Below the pieces are notes generated by a model. That model saw nothing but the letters and a program-made list of their open reading frames with translations, made no database searches and was not told the DNA's origin. A stretch of DNA of 64,000 nt from the NCBI GenBank assembly GCA_010279815.1, contig QEOQ01000192.1, forward strand, positions 604,961 through 668,960, written 5' to 3'. Shown piece by piece: positions 21,951 through 33,708 of this stretch (position 1 is the first letter of the stretch; every line of letters begins with the position of its first letter). The stretch comes from Brachionus plicatilis (taxonomy: Eukaryota > Rotifera > Eurotatoria > Ploima > Brachionidae). The position numbers were made by a program, and so were the translations under genes.

Positions 21951-24900
21951 AAATTTTAAGGCATTTATGTTATTCTTGCTTATTTTATATACTAAATATG
22001 AAAAAAAATATTATATAAAAGAAACCCAAATTATAGATAAGCTCATAAATTAATAAAAAAATTGTCATTTTTTTATTTGTAAATGATAAAGATTTAATAA
22101 AAATTGACATTTGTCTAGCTCAAAGATCAACTGTTAACTAATTTAAAAACAAATTAAATTTGTACTTGAAGTTTAAATTAATTAGTGTTGTTGATTCTTC
22201 AAAAAGTATTTGGGAAGAATAAACGAAATTATTAATGTCCAGAATTTTTAAAGAACAAGCGGTTTTAAAAATTTCTTTAAGGATTAATGAAATAAACATT
22301 GTCATTTTAAATTTAATTTATCAAAATAAACTTTAATCTTTTAAATCGAAATTGATTTTTTTTAGATAGATATTTAAATTTCCTTTTAATTATTTTATTT
22401 CACTCTTTTTTAATTTCGAAAATTTTATAAATTAATGTGCGAAAAATAACAAATGACTCAAAAGTTAAGCTTGATTAGCTATATGAATTATTTTAAAAAA
22501 TTTAAAACCAGACTGACCTCTTTATTAAAATAAATTTTAAAAAAAGCTGAACTTCAAATTTTTTTGGGAAATCGCCACCTGTAAGGTATCCAGTAAAGTA
22601 ACCGATCCTGTCTTAAATTCTCAAATATTCTTCAGTCAATTCAATGAAGACAAAACTATATTAAAAAATTGGTAAAAAATACTCTTTGCTACTTGTTCCG
22701 AGAATTAAACTTGGCTCACATTACCAGACGGACTCTTTTAATGTAATCTTTTCTAATTTACCCTTCGTTTTTTTCACGGTTCACTTAGTGAAATTCACCA
22801 AAGTTCTGATTCAAATTAAAGTTGATTTTTAACTTTTTCATACTACAGTAATTTTATCAAAACATAAACCCATAAAATAAACTTAATAAATTAACAAAAA
22901 ATAATTTATTTATCTAAATAACAAAAAAGGAAAAAATAATTTAACATTGATCTTGATTATTATACCTTTTTGAGCCAATAGAACAATTTCTCATCAATGT
23001 ATATCAGTCTTTGTGAAAAAATCGACATCATAACAAAATTTTGGTAATGGATATTACCAGATTTGCGCAAAAGTCAGAAAAAAAGTCAAGTCAGTAACTT
23101 GGCTTCTAAAAAGTTCCAAGTCAAGTCGTTTGATCTGACACAGAGGTTATGCTCACCTAATGCCTCATCAAATATTATTTGCCCTTTATTTATTTTTAAT
23201 ATTTTGGAAAAAAGATTTAATTATTAATTAATGACTTCTAGATTAAAAACAGCAATTTAACAAGTAATTTTTGAATTTATTAACCAATTTTTCCAAAAAT
23301 TATATTTACTTATCGCAGAAGAATTATTATTCATGAATTAGCTAAATCTTTTTTATTACTTTTTTATTCGCATTAAACTTAGTTTAAAAACTTAATTAAC
23401 ATTATCGAGAAATTTTTATCTAAAAAAACTCCTACATTTTTCATTAAATTTTATTGGAAAAAATTAAAAAATTAATTAAAAAAAAAGACGATATTTATTG
23501 ACTCACAAATCGAAACACGAATCTGACACATCCAAAAAACACCATCTCGCCATTGTTTAAACATCTTTAATTACACCGCAAGCTTGAAGAATGAAATAAA
23601 ATTTTTAAAGTTTAATGCAATAGAGCTTAAGTTTTGTGTAAAATAAATTTAATTTGATCCAGATATATTAATTGAATACAAAAAACAATTAAAAAAGTAA
23701 TTTTTAATTTATAATTTAAAAAAAAAAAATTTTTTAAGAAAAGGGTCTAAATCAATTCAGAATTCCATTTTTTGTTAAATCCTGAATTGCCTTAGAGTCA
23801 CATCTGATTAAATCAATTCAACAAAGTATTAATTGTTCTCATAATAAAAAATATATCCATCTGTTTATCCAAATTTTTTTTTGATTAATAATCAAATGAC
23901 CTTTAAAAAAAGTTAGGAACAAAATTTTGATTAATTATTTTTAGAGACTTTTTCACTAAATTCTATTCGCTCGACAGGCAGCTGATATGAATCTTTTAGA
24001 ATGCATCGGTTTTGTAAATCAGATATTAAAAATAAGTAAAAAATTTAAATTTAAATTAATGGCTTAGAATAAATTGGTTTCTATTTTTGAGCATATTTTT
24101 TCGAATATTACTTAATTTACGCCAAAAATTTTGAATTTACTAAATAAGTTAAATTAGTGCAATTTTGTTCTTAAGAAGAACTAGATCTCAAATCAGATCT
24201 GTTTTTTTTTTTTTTTTCGTTTATTGTAAAACAATAATTTTATTTAATTTTTATTTATTTTATCTTATTTAGGCTGAAATAGCGAGCTGAAAGAGGTAAC
24301 ACTCAATTAGTGAGCTCGAAGCCATTTTAAATTTTTTGTTAAATTTAAATAAATAAATCTTTGAAAAAAAAAATGAATACAGGATATGGACTTTTTTATT
24401 TAATCTTAAAAATAAGATCAATTTTTGGTTCATCCCAAATTGAATTTCAATTTATTCTGGTTTCTAGTACAAGGATGAAAATATTTCAAAAAAAGCAAAA
24501 ATTCAGTTTTCTGATTTAGAATGAAAGAATCAGACTTTTTTTGCAAGAAATCTGTTCGATTAATTAATTCTTTTTTTCTTTTAAATTTCAAGTAATTTAT
24601 TATTTTTGAGAATTAAGTTTCGGATAAATTTGTATTTAAAATAAATTATCTTTTCCTTTGATTCTCATTAAAACGTTGAGGAGCTGGATAAAAAAAATTA
24701 GCAAAAACTCAAGAGAGTTAATTTACCCAGTTGAAAAGGAATAAATTATTGAAAATATGGCTTGGAAAACAAGGAAACCTAAAAAAATTGAAAAATTATT
24801 TATTTAAAAAAAAATTCATGAAGGCGATGTTAAAAAACTAACATGAACATAAAATAAACGAAATAAAGTAAAAATATAAAAATTTTAAAACTTAAGTTTA

Positions 24901-25141
24901 ATTCGTTTTTTGTTATTTGGCTAGTAAAATGGCTCGGTAAATTTAAATAAACATTTTCTTTTAAAAAAATATAAGACGAGAGACTTGAAGATAAAAATGA
25001 TAATTTTTTTTAATTTAAAAGAAAGTGAATGAAAAAAGTCAAATAAATTATATTGTTTGAATAAAACGAGTAAAAAACATTGCAAAATTAGAAATTTTAT
25101 TTAATCTTACTTTTAGTAGGCTTTTAAAATCGAAATCAATT

Positions 25142-25832
25142 TGGCATTGTGAATTTTGATACAAAAAACAAAAACAAACTATTAAAAAGTGCCAAAGCTT
25201 AAATTCTGAAGGACCAAAATATGTTCTGTAAATTGTAGCAGCTGAAACATCCTTTGTACCACCAATATACTGATTCTGCAAAACTCTGAATAAATCTGCA
25301 AAATTCAGAAAATTGTGAATTTGGGATATTAATAATAATAATAATAATAATAGTTAATATTCTACGGTCAATTAAGTTTTACTAAATTAACACAGCAGAA
25401 CGACTAACGTAGTCCCGCTATTGTAGACTTTTAATTCTTTTAGTTTATTTCTACCGACGTATTTGATTTGGTTGATCTTCTTTATTGCTACTGTTACACA
25501 ATAATATGTCTCTTTTTCACAAAATTGATAATTATGCTTCTTTTTTTTTTTTTTGCTACAGTTATTGTTCCCTTCATCTCCTTTCAGCCCTTCGGATTTC
25601 GTTTAACAGACAAACAGTCAATAACAGGAAAAATCTCAAAAAGGTAACAGGATTTTTGTTGTCTTTTTTTTTTTTTATTAAATTAAATTAAAAATTTATC
25701 TCAACTTTAAGTGGTGGTACAGAGGATGTATCAATTGCTACAATTTACAGAACATGTTTTATTTGGTCCAGATTAAAGTTCTGGCGTTTTTTATATTTTG
25801 TTTTTTGTACCAAAATTGACAATGCAACAATT
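25142..25832. repeat. Large foldback, arms of about 120 bp around about 440 bp
   Basis: The left arm (25142-25270) and right arm (25710-25832) are inverted copies: on opposite strands both read GGTxDVSxATIYRTxF and LYQN. Blocks such as TTCTGTAAATTGTAGCA and its inverse TGCTACAATTTACAGAA are exact. Between the arms is an (AAT)8 run at about 25329-25352. It may be a composite of two opposed copies of a transposon fragment. Confidence 0.65.
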
Positions 25833-27774
25833 TGCTTCAGATTTCTCTATTAAATTTGTTTTGTAAAATTTTTTTTTCCTAATTTTTCATTCAATTTTTT
25901 TAAACTTTTACATTCTATTAGGACAATATGGCACAATCAAAGACAATTACAAAGAAAAACTTAAATTTTTTACTTATTTTATTGCGCTAAAAATCAATTT
26001 AGTTTTTGTGTTGTACAAATTCTTTATTTTGTTATTTCTTTCTAAACAACTCAATAATGGAATAACCAAAAGAGAGATTAATCCCTAAAACCTTTTTTAA
26101 AAAAGACTTCCTAATTCCGAAATTTAATGTATTATCTAGAATAATAAATCACAGGAAATTTCTTATATCTAGAATATTCATTAAAATTACAACGATAACT
26201 ATTTTAAAGAAAAGTTGTTTTTTTTTTAATAAATACTTTATTGATAATTTATTTCGAATTGATATAATTAAATGGCCAATTATTTTATTTCAATCTTAGA
26301 TCAAAAAATTACTAATTTTTTTGAAAAAAAAAATTTAATTTTGAATTTTTATAAAAAAATGTAATTTAATAATTTTGTTCTTATGGTAAAAAAAATCTTG
26401 ACTTTTAAGTTCTTATTGATGAATTTAAACCAATGTATTTGAATATTTGTTGATCGGTAGAAACACCTTAGTTTCAGTAATGTAATGTAGATATGATGGC
26501 GTTGTGGAATTCAAAAATTTGACCAATTTGAATAAAAAATGTCCGTTTTGTTTTATTGATATGGTAGCTTGAGTTGCTACCATATCATCTTGATTTACAC
26601 AATAAGTGCTAATATTTACAACCACATTCATTTGCCATACATTTACTAGTATGACTGCGCTTCACCATGCCTTGACTACCCCCCCTCCAATCGGTAATAC
26701 ATTTACTGCCTGCCTCACACTTAAAGCTTTGTTTTGTTTTAAATTTAGCTCAATTTAACAATCTTTAACAAAGTCAAAGCAGCTTCATTAAAATTAAAAT
26801 ATTCATATGCAAGTTCTATTATTGCCTAAAATCGTCTCAAATAATCATTTTTTTCTTGATAACTATTAAATATTTGATATTTTTCAAAAAAATTAAAATG
26901 GAATTTCTAAAAATAAATTATTGCTGATTATTCTAGACTTAAAATCTTTAATTATTTATCACGTAAAAGAGCGATATGATTTGATATTAATAAATATGCT
27001 TGGGACTAAAAAGATCAGCAAATTAAGCATTTGGAAATATTAAAAAATTTAAAAAAAAAATTGATTTCTCTTTTCAAAATAAATCTTAAGTATAAAGAGT
27101 CATGGAAAGTTTTTTGATAAATTCCAAAAAGACGCATGAAGTTTATAAAAAAGCTTTTAAAACATAAATTACAACCTGTAAATTTATTATTTCAATTTTT
27201 TCAAATTTTTTGGCGTGAATGGTTAACACTCAAAGCACCAGAATGGATCAAAAAAACTAAACGAAATTATTAATTTTATCAAATTATATAAAAATGATTT
27301 TAGATACTAATGAATTTTTAAAAATTTCTGTTAAACGCATTAGAATATTTTGGACTTTATTTATTCGAAAGACTTTTTAGTATTTTTAAAAAAAAAGTAT
27401 TAAAAATAATATAAAGTAAGGCAAATTTAAATTTTTAATTTTCATTCAAAAAATAGCTTTAAAAAGTGTTTTTAAAGTGAGGGGTTTATAAAAAATTTTT
27501 TGGTTTTTCAAACATTTTAACAGATAATTTTTTTTTTTAAATAAAAAAATCATTTTTTTTATTAATTTTTATTCTTTCAAATATGTAAAAAATTGAAAAG
27601 TATGAAAACGGGTCAAAATAAACCCTCGGTCCTAAACCAAGGCTATAGTCACTAGTACAAATCTAGGGGAAACCAAAAAAGATTAATTTAAAGAGAAAAT
27701 AAATAAGTTCGGATTTTTTTTCTAGATAAATGATGAATTTAATATAATTTTTATTTTAGAAATTGTCAGAGAAA

Positions 27775-28086
27775 ATGCTTCGTTTTCCATTAAATTCTTC
27801 ATTTTCTTGTTACGAGCTATTTTCAAAGTATTTTGTTTTTTTTTATAAATTTAAACTGAGAAGTTTAGTATTCAGATTTTTGACTAGATACAGCGAACCA
27901 ATCGATCATTTATTTATCTATTCTAATAAATCTTATCAAAAAATAAAAAAATCAAAAAATATTTTTTCTCTTCCAAATTTTTTCAAATCAACAATTAGCG
28001 GAAACAAAAATTTTCCCTCTCAAAATCATCAAATAGAAAAAAGTGTCTCAGTCGAACAGGTATTTCTTAATGAGCAAATCGATTAA
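27775..28086 (+). CDS. Possible small gene or exon, unrecognised
   Basis: From the first ATG this open frame gives about 103 residues rich in phenylalanine, serine and lysine, starting MLRFPLNSSF and ending FLNEQID. An acceptor-like TTTTATTTTAG lies just upstream and a CAG|GTATTT donor-like site near its end (about 28059), so it could be an exon. I recognise no domain, and an open frame of this size can occur by chance in AT-rich DNA. It lies about 750 bases upstream of the Hox gene on the same strand. I consider it more likely spurious than real. Confidence 0.15.
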   Translation: MLRFPLNSSFSCYELFSKYFVFFYKFKLRSLVFRFLTRYSEPIDHLFIYSNKSYQKIKKSKNIFSLPNFFKSTISGNKNFPSQNHQIEKSVSVEQVFLNEQID

Positions 28087-28129
28087 ACAAAAAAAAAAAA
28101 AGTGAAAAAAATTCCTTTATGTTTCACGT

Positions 28130-28480
28130 GATTTAAATTTTCATAGGCAATTAATTTTCTTTATCGGCTCTGGCCACAAAAAATTCTTCAACTTATCATG
28201 CCCAACAACTTGTAATGATGATAACAAAAAAAGAAAGCAAAATGAAAAACTCTTGACATTTATCAAACAGCTTCGATGTATCCTGTGATCTCAAATCTAA
28301 ATGCTAAGCTGACCGGTCGGTCGGCGCACAGGTATAATAAAATTTCTATTTAAAGCCAGCCCAGCTGATGCCATTTCTATTCACGCTTGTTTACACACAC
28401 TCATTTTCCTATTTGGCCCTTAATTACAAACGAAACAACTTGAACTGCCCATTTAAAAAGTGATTAGCAAAGGTGACTTA
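28130..28480 (+). promoter_or_regulatory. Candidate Hox4 upstream control region
   Basis: This stretch is markedly less A/T-homopolymeric than its surroundings. It holds GACCGGTCGGTCGGCGCACA, a TATAATAAAA word and homeodomain-type TTAATTAC and TAATGATG words, before the Hox start codon. There is no direct proof of function. Confidence 0.25.
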
Positions 28481-28832
28481 TCAACCTGTGTGTGTGTAAC
28501 ACTTTGCCAATAAAATTCCCATTTAGAGAGTATTTTTTTTCTTACCTAATAAGCCTAATGATGCGTGCCAGCCTAAGCAAACATGTTGCTCGGATCCAAT
28601 CCATTCGCAATTTACTTTCCATTGGCATCCAATCGACTCAATTCTCTATCATGATACAAAAATATATTTTCTATCATGATACGAATTATTTTATTGGCTG
28701 CTCAACTTTATAATAAAAATATTTTCTAGCGTGTCTTTAAATAATAAAGAATCAAAAAATCATTTTTTACTCTCAACTTTTTTTTATTTTCTTTTCTTCT
28801 GCTAAGCCAGATAGATAAATTCTAGATTAATC

Positions 28833-31504
28833 ATGAGCCACAATTACACTTCGATTCCATTCGAGGCAGATGATAAATCGAGTGGCAAATTGTACCAGAG
28901 CAACTACCAGTACAGCTACCCCATGTCCGAGTTCTACCAGTATCAGTATGCGGGCTACGGCGGCTACCAGAGCGAGCCGGCGGCCTACGGGCAGTACCCG
29001 GACGTGTCGCCGGCGGCGCCCATGCCCTACCTGTTCAGTCACCTGGAGCCGGAAGGCGAGCCGCAGCGCACCGCCTCCGCCTCTTCCTCAGCCTCCTCCT
29101 CGTCCATCAACCAGCTCAACTCGGACAGTATTGACCTTGCCGAGGCTGCCGAGCCCCAGGCCGGCGCACTCCAGCCTGCCGGAAGTGCAGCCAAGCCGCC
29201 AGTGATCTATGCCTGGATGAAAAAAGTTCATGTCAATTCAAGTAAGATAAATTAATCTCTTGATTGTTCAAAAAAACCCATTTATCATGAAAAAAAATAC
29301 AAAAAAAGAGAGCAACATTTTTTTTCTTGTAATTAATTACAAAATTATTTGCCACTAGACTTATGCCCAACTTCCTCATTCCAAAGAGTAATTAATCAAA
29401 AAAGAATTTTTTTTTTCTCTTCTTATTTGTTGTAAATCTTGGAATTTGCTTTAATGATGGATTAGATGTGATGTGATGTGATGTCTTTCTTTAATTATTA
29501 ATTTAAAAGAACCCAAGTTTTAAAAGAAGTTTTTAATTTTTTAAGATTATATTTAACTCGAAAATATCAAAGTTTACCACAAAAGACACCAATAATATTT
29601 TAAAATATTTCTTATTAAAAAAAAATGTTATTTTTCAAAATTTATTGAGGTAAAAAAAAATTTTTTTTTTAATTAAAAAATTATCGGTAAGTTCCTCATT
29701 CCAAAGAGTAATAAATAAAAAAAAAAATTCTCTTCTTTTTTGTTGTAAATCTTGGAATTAAAATAAGATGCGATGTCTTTTTTCACTTTTTAATCAAAAA
29801 GAACACAAATTTTAAAAGAAGATACCAAATTTAATTTTTCAAAAAAGATTATTTTTTACTCGAAAGCATCAAAGTTTACCAGAGGTATCAATAATATTTT
29901 AAATTATTTCTCATGTATTTTTTTAAACCAAGAATTTTTTTTTTTAATTAAAAAAATTATCCGTAAATTCCTCATTCCATTGAGAAATTAATAAAAAAAT
30001 ATTTTCTTTTCTTATTTTTTGTACCCTTGAAATTTGTTTTAATGATGGATTAAATGTGATGTCTTTTTTTATTTATTAATAAAAAAGGACGCAAATTTTA
30101 AAAGAATATAGCAAGTTTAATTTTTTCAACTTATATTTTAAATTTGACTAAAAAATATCAAAGTTTAACACATAAGAGAGCAATCAAAATTTTGATAATT
30201 TCTAACAAATTTTTTAAATTAAAATGCTCTTTTTCAAATTTTATTGATGTGAAATTTATTTTTTTTTAATTCAAAAAATTATCCGGAAATTCCTCATTCC
30301 ATTGAGGATTTAATCAAAAATAATAATTAGTTGTAAATCTTGGAAATTGAATTGTGATGTGATGACTTTTTTTAATTATTTATTAAAAAGAACGAAAATT
30401 TTAAAAGAAAACAGCAATTTTAATATTTTGATCTTATAAAAATCTGCTTTAGAATATCTAGTTAAAAATATTGTAGTTTACCACATGAGACATCAGCCGA
30501 ATTTTGAATTATTCAATCGAATAATAAGAGGACCAAAAAATGTGCCAAAATCTAATTATTTATGTATAGGATTTTCACATTTGATTGAGGTAAAAAAAGT
30601 TAATGTTTTTCTTTAAATTAAAATATTATCCGGAAATTTCACATTCCATAGATGAATTAGTAAAAAAAATATTTTTCTCCCATCTTTTTGAAAATTTTAT
30701 GATTAAATAAAATTTCATAGTTTACCACATTAGAAAGCAAGTATAATTTTGACTTGTTTCTAATATATTTTATAAATTAAAATGTTCTTTTTTATTTTTA
30801 TATTTTATTATTAAAGTGAAAAAAATTTAATGTGTATTTTTAAATTAAAAAATTATCCGGAAATTCCCCATTCCAAAGAGTAATTAATCAAAAATAAAAA
30901 AAATTTTCTCTTTTTTTTTGTTGTAAATCTTAGATCTTTTTTTGGTGATGGATTTTATTGTTGTTTTTTAAGATGACGGTTTTTCGAGTGTGGAGAGCAA
31001 GAGAGCGCGCACCGCCTACACCAGACACCAGGTCCTCGAGCTGGAAAAAGAGTTCCACTTCAACAAGTATTTGACGAGACGGCGCCGCATTGAGATCGCA
31101 CACACACTCAGTTTGTCCGAGCGGCAGATAAAGATATGGTTTCAGAATAGACGGATGAAATGGAAGAAGGACCACAAGATACCCAATTCAAAGTCCAAGT
31201 TGTCCGAGTGTGCACAGGGATCCAGCAAATCGTCTAGTAATTATCCGGAACACCAATAGTGGTGGAATAATTATTAAATTATGTCTTTTTTTCTATTTAA
31301 GATGATTCAAATTTTGATTTCGATGAGGACAACGACGATGACTATGAGGAGAATGACGAAGAGCTGGAGCAGGCCGAAGGGTCGGAGCAGTTTTATGCTA
31401 GAAATAATGCCAACATGCCACCGGCACCTCAGACTAATCAGCATGGCTTTCAGCAAATTTCGATGAGCTTAGGCTCAGCCGCCAATAAGTCTTTGATGAT
31501 TTAA
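28833..31504 (+). CDS. Hox4 (Dfd): Hox4 / Deformed-class homeodomain transcription factor
   Basis: Three exons: 28833-29241, 30973-31236, 31302-31504 (876 nt, 291 aa), phases agreeing at both joins (A|AT each time). The homeodomain spans about residues 145-204; [16 protein letters not shown] and the recognition helix around [11 protein letters not shown] with DHK following are typical of Hox4/Dfd, and the following IPNSK resembles the LPNTK of that class. Upstream lies a hexapeptide-type motif [11 protein letters not shown] (124-134), which in Hox4 proteins reads YPWM; here proline is alanine. The N-terminus is rich in tyrosine (many YQ/GY pairs), then serine and alanine; the third exon encodes a strongly acidic D/E tail not usual for the class. 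Role: nuclear DNA-binding factor in anterior-posterior patterning, normally with an Exd/Pbx partner. AATAAA at 31655-31660 is a likely polyadenylation signal. Exon 1 is strikingly GC-rich. Confidence 0.95.
29372..30960 (+). repeat. Tandem repeat filling Hox4 intron 1 (about six units)
   Basis: A block starting TTCCTCATTCC, followed by TTGTTGTAAATCTTGGAATT and GATGGATTxxATGTGATG-like stretches, recurs at about 29372, 29692, 29968, 30290, 30638 and 30863. Unit lengths are therefore about 320, 276, 322, 348, 225 and a partial last copy that runs into the splice acceptor at 30972. The copies are diverged by substitutions and indels. Units also contain GATGTGATG microduplications. This is direct observation by eye; exact identity needs a dot plot. 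Confidence 0.85.
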
Positions 31505-32059
31505 ATGAATGGACCTTAATGTAAAAATGTGGTTAGATCACCTTTTTCTTTTTTCACTCTTTTTTTACTCGAGCAGAATGACATTTTTTGATTTTTTTTC
31601 TATCAATGTTTTTGTATTAAATTATAAAAAAAATTTTTTTGTTTTTTTTTACTGAATAAAATTTACTCTTATCAGGCTTATATGAAAATTTAAAGATTTT
31701 AATAAAAAAATTTAACTAATTTAAAAAGTTTATTTAATTGACGTTTGGAAATAAAGCTAAATTTCAGATTTTAATATTTTTTTTTAATTTAGAGTAAAGT
31801 AAAACAAGTGTTTAATTAAAAAAATTTAAAATGCTAAATTTTATTTTAATTTTTTTACAAGTTTAAATAGATAAAAATATATCGGATAACACTGGAGATT
31901 AAGATAAAAAATATAGGAATTGGCTAATTTTAGTGATGAATTTGAAAATTTCAAAATTTAAATAAAGAAATTTAATAGATTTTAAAGTTAATTAAATTTA
32001 CTTATTACAGTCAAACCTCGATATAACGAATCCAATAAAATTAACGGAAATAATTATAT

Positions 32060-32975
32060 GGGGTATTATTAATCGATCTCTTACATTACTTAAACGATCA
32101 CTTAACAAAATATATTATTTTATTTTTTCTATCTATAATTTTATTTATTCGATTAATATGATTAATTAACTGTCTCTAAAAATTAATATTTATGTATCCT
32201 GAGTTTTTTTGTCACTAAATTTACTGAAGATGAGTATGATTATGATGAATATAGCTCTTAACTTAATTAATGAACAGTTGAAATTATCTCTTGATTTAAT
32301 TTATTTATCTGATGTGAGAGTTTTTTTTTGTGGATATTTGAAGATGATCTAAAGTGATCTAAGTTTTTTCAAAGTATTGAAATGTCTGATAGGGAGTATC
32401 GAGTAGTTGATGACTATGTACCTTCTGAATCAGAATCTGAAGACGAGGTTTAAGAATCCAATAAAAAGAAAAGAACCAGGAAGAACTGGATCTATGAGAG
32501 AACATTCGACGATCAAGAAGCATCCAAAGACTGGTTAGATTGCCAACACTGGGCATGGTATTAACAAAGAGACCAAGGAATATATAGAGGACTTACTAGA
32601 AAAAGGTGTTCAATTACCGCTTGTCCTTCTAAATAACATCGAGGAGGAAATAGAAAAAAAAAAAAAAGAAAATATCAAGACCGATTTACAAGTTCCAACT
32701 GAGAAGCAATTGTATAACTACCTAGCTCAGTATCGTAAACGTAAACTTATAAGATATTATTTTATTTGAAATTTTTTGAAATTTTTTATAATTCTTTTTT
32801 TTTTAAATTAATTTAATAAATAAAAATAAGAGATAATTTAAGTAAAATTAGTTGCTGTTTTATTTAATTTAGGAGACAGATTAACAAATAAAAGTTAAGG
32901 GTATTTAGTAAAATAAGAGATAGAAAAATATTAGTGATCGATTAAGTAATTTTAGAGATCGATTAAATACCTCCC
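32060..32975 (+). mobile_element. MULE-like element (916 bp) nested in the Tigger-like element
   Basis: Long inverted repeats of about 110 bp: left GGGGTATTATTAATCGATCT, right inverse of GGGAGGTATTTAATCGATCT. Both arms also carry ATTACTTAA, CGATCACT, TTTTTCTATCT and TGTCTC. An exact 9-bp duplication TAATTATAT (32051-32059, 32976-32984) is the Mutator hallmark. Remnant coding sequence runs 32382-32768: MSDREYRVVDDYVPSESESE, a stop, then in another frame KETKEYIEDLLEKG and VPTEKQLYNYLAQYRKRK. No catalytic domain remains. Confidence 0.8.
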
Positions 32976-33207
32976 TAATTATATTATAAGACATTCTAAT
33001 TTTATTTGATATAACGAAATTTGAAATAAAGAAATCTTGATATAACGAAACATTGAATTAAAATAAATTAATTAATTTAGTGGAAAAAATACCTTGATTT
33101 AACGAATTAGCAAACAATACCAAAGTTATAATTTTTTTTCTAATTCTTAAGAATAAAAAAATAAAACAAAAATTATTATTCTTTATTCTTTCATTTCTAA
33201 TCTAAAA

Positions 33208-33324
33208 ATGAATAGCCAAAACCAGAAAGGGATAAGAAAACGTAAAATGTTTCCAATAGAAACAAAAGTAGAAATAATTAAAAAACATGAAAAAAATATA
33301 TCCACACTCTCAACAAAAACATAG
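33208..33324 (+). pseudogene. N-terminal fragment of a Tigger/pogo transposase
   Basis: 39 codons, MNSQNQKGIRKRKMFPIETK then VEIIKKHEKN, ending in a stop. Basic KRK followed by an EIIKKxEK helix is the usual beginning of the DNA-binding domain in these transposases. The DDE catalytic part is gone. Confidence 0.6.
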
Positions 33325-33377
33325 GTTTTTTAGAACTCTATTATAAGAATCTCGTTGGTCAAAAAAGAAAGCAGCAG

Positions 33378-33708
33378 GGCAAAATGTAATTTATTGTATA
33401 TTTTTATATTTTTACATTTTTACGTTTTTGAGAGAAAAAATAAAAATCTCAAAATCAAAAAATCAAAAAAAATTTTCATTCAAGAAAAGTAATAGTAAAT
33501 TCGCAATTAATTAAAAGGGATTTTCAAAAAATTCCTTGGTTTTTACATTTAAATTTTTCTAAAACTCATTTTTAAGTAATAGCAAATTTATTATTACTTT
33601 TCTTGAATGAAAATTTTTTTTGATTTTTTGATTTTGAGATTTTTATTTTTTCTCTCAAAAACGTAAAAATGTAAAAATATAAAAATATACAATAAATTAC
33701 ATTTTGCC
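33378..33708. mobile_element. MITE family A, copy 2 (331 bp), nested in the Tigger-like element
   Basis: Ends GGCAAAATGTAATTTATTGT and its inverse, arms of about 120 bp. An imperfect 8-bp duplication flanks it: AGCAGCAG (33370-33377) against ACCAGCAG (33709-33716). It interrupts the decayed transposase region of the surrounding element. Confidence 0.85.

Larger units (their letters stand above)
21033..28129. other. Long gene-poor stretch between GDI and Hox4
   Basis: Apart from the GDI poly(A) signal, inverted-repeat element (21414), foldback (25142) and one doubtful small frame (27775), I see no gene. A short less-AT patch at about 26640-26720 (CTACCCCCCCTCC) is unexplained. Confidence 0.55.

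Noticed and set aside
26425..26631. 68-codon minus-strand frame
   Set aside because: No domain, no neighbours consistent with a gene; beside an unexplained less-AT patch but not supportable as coding.
28870..29205. Arginine/threonine-rich alternative frame within Hox exon 1
   Set aside because: The Hox frame is established by the hexapeptide and homeodomain join; the other frame is a by-product of GC-rich codons.
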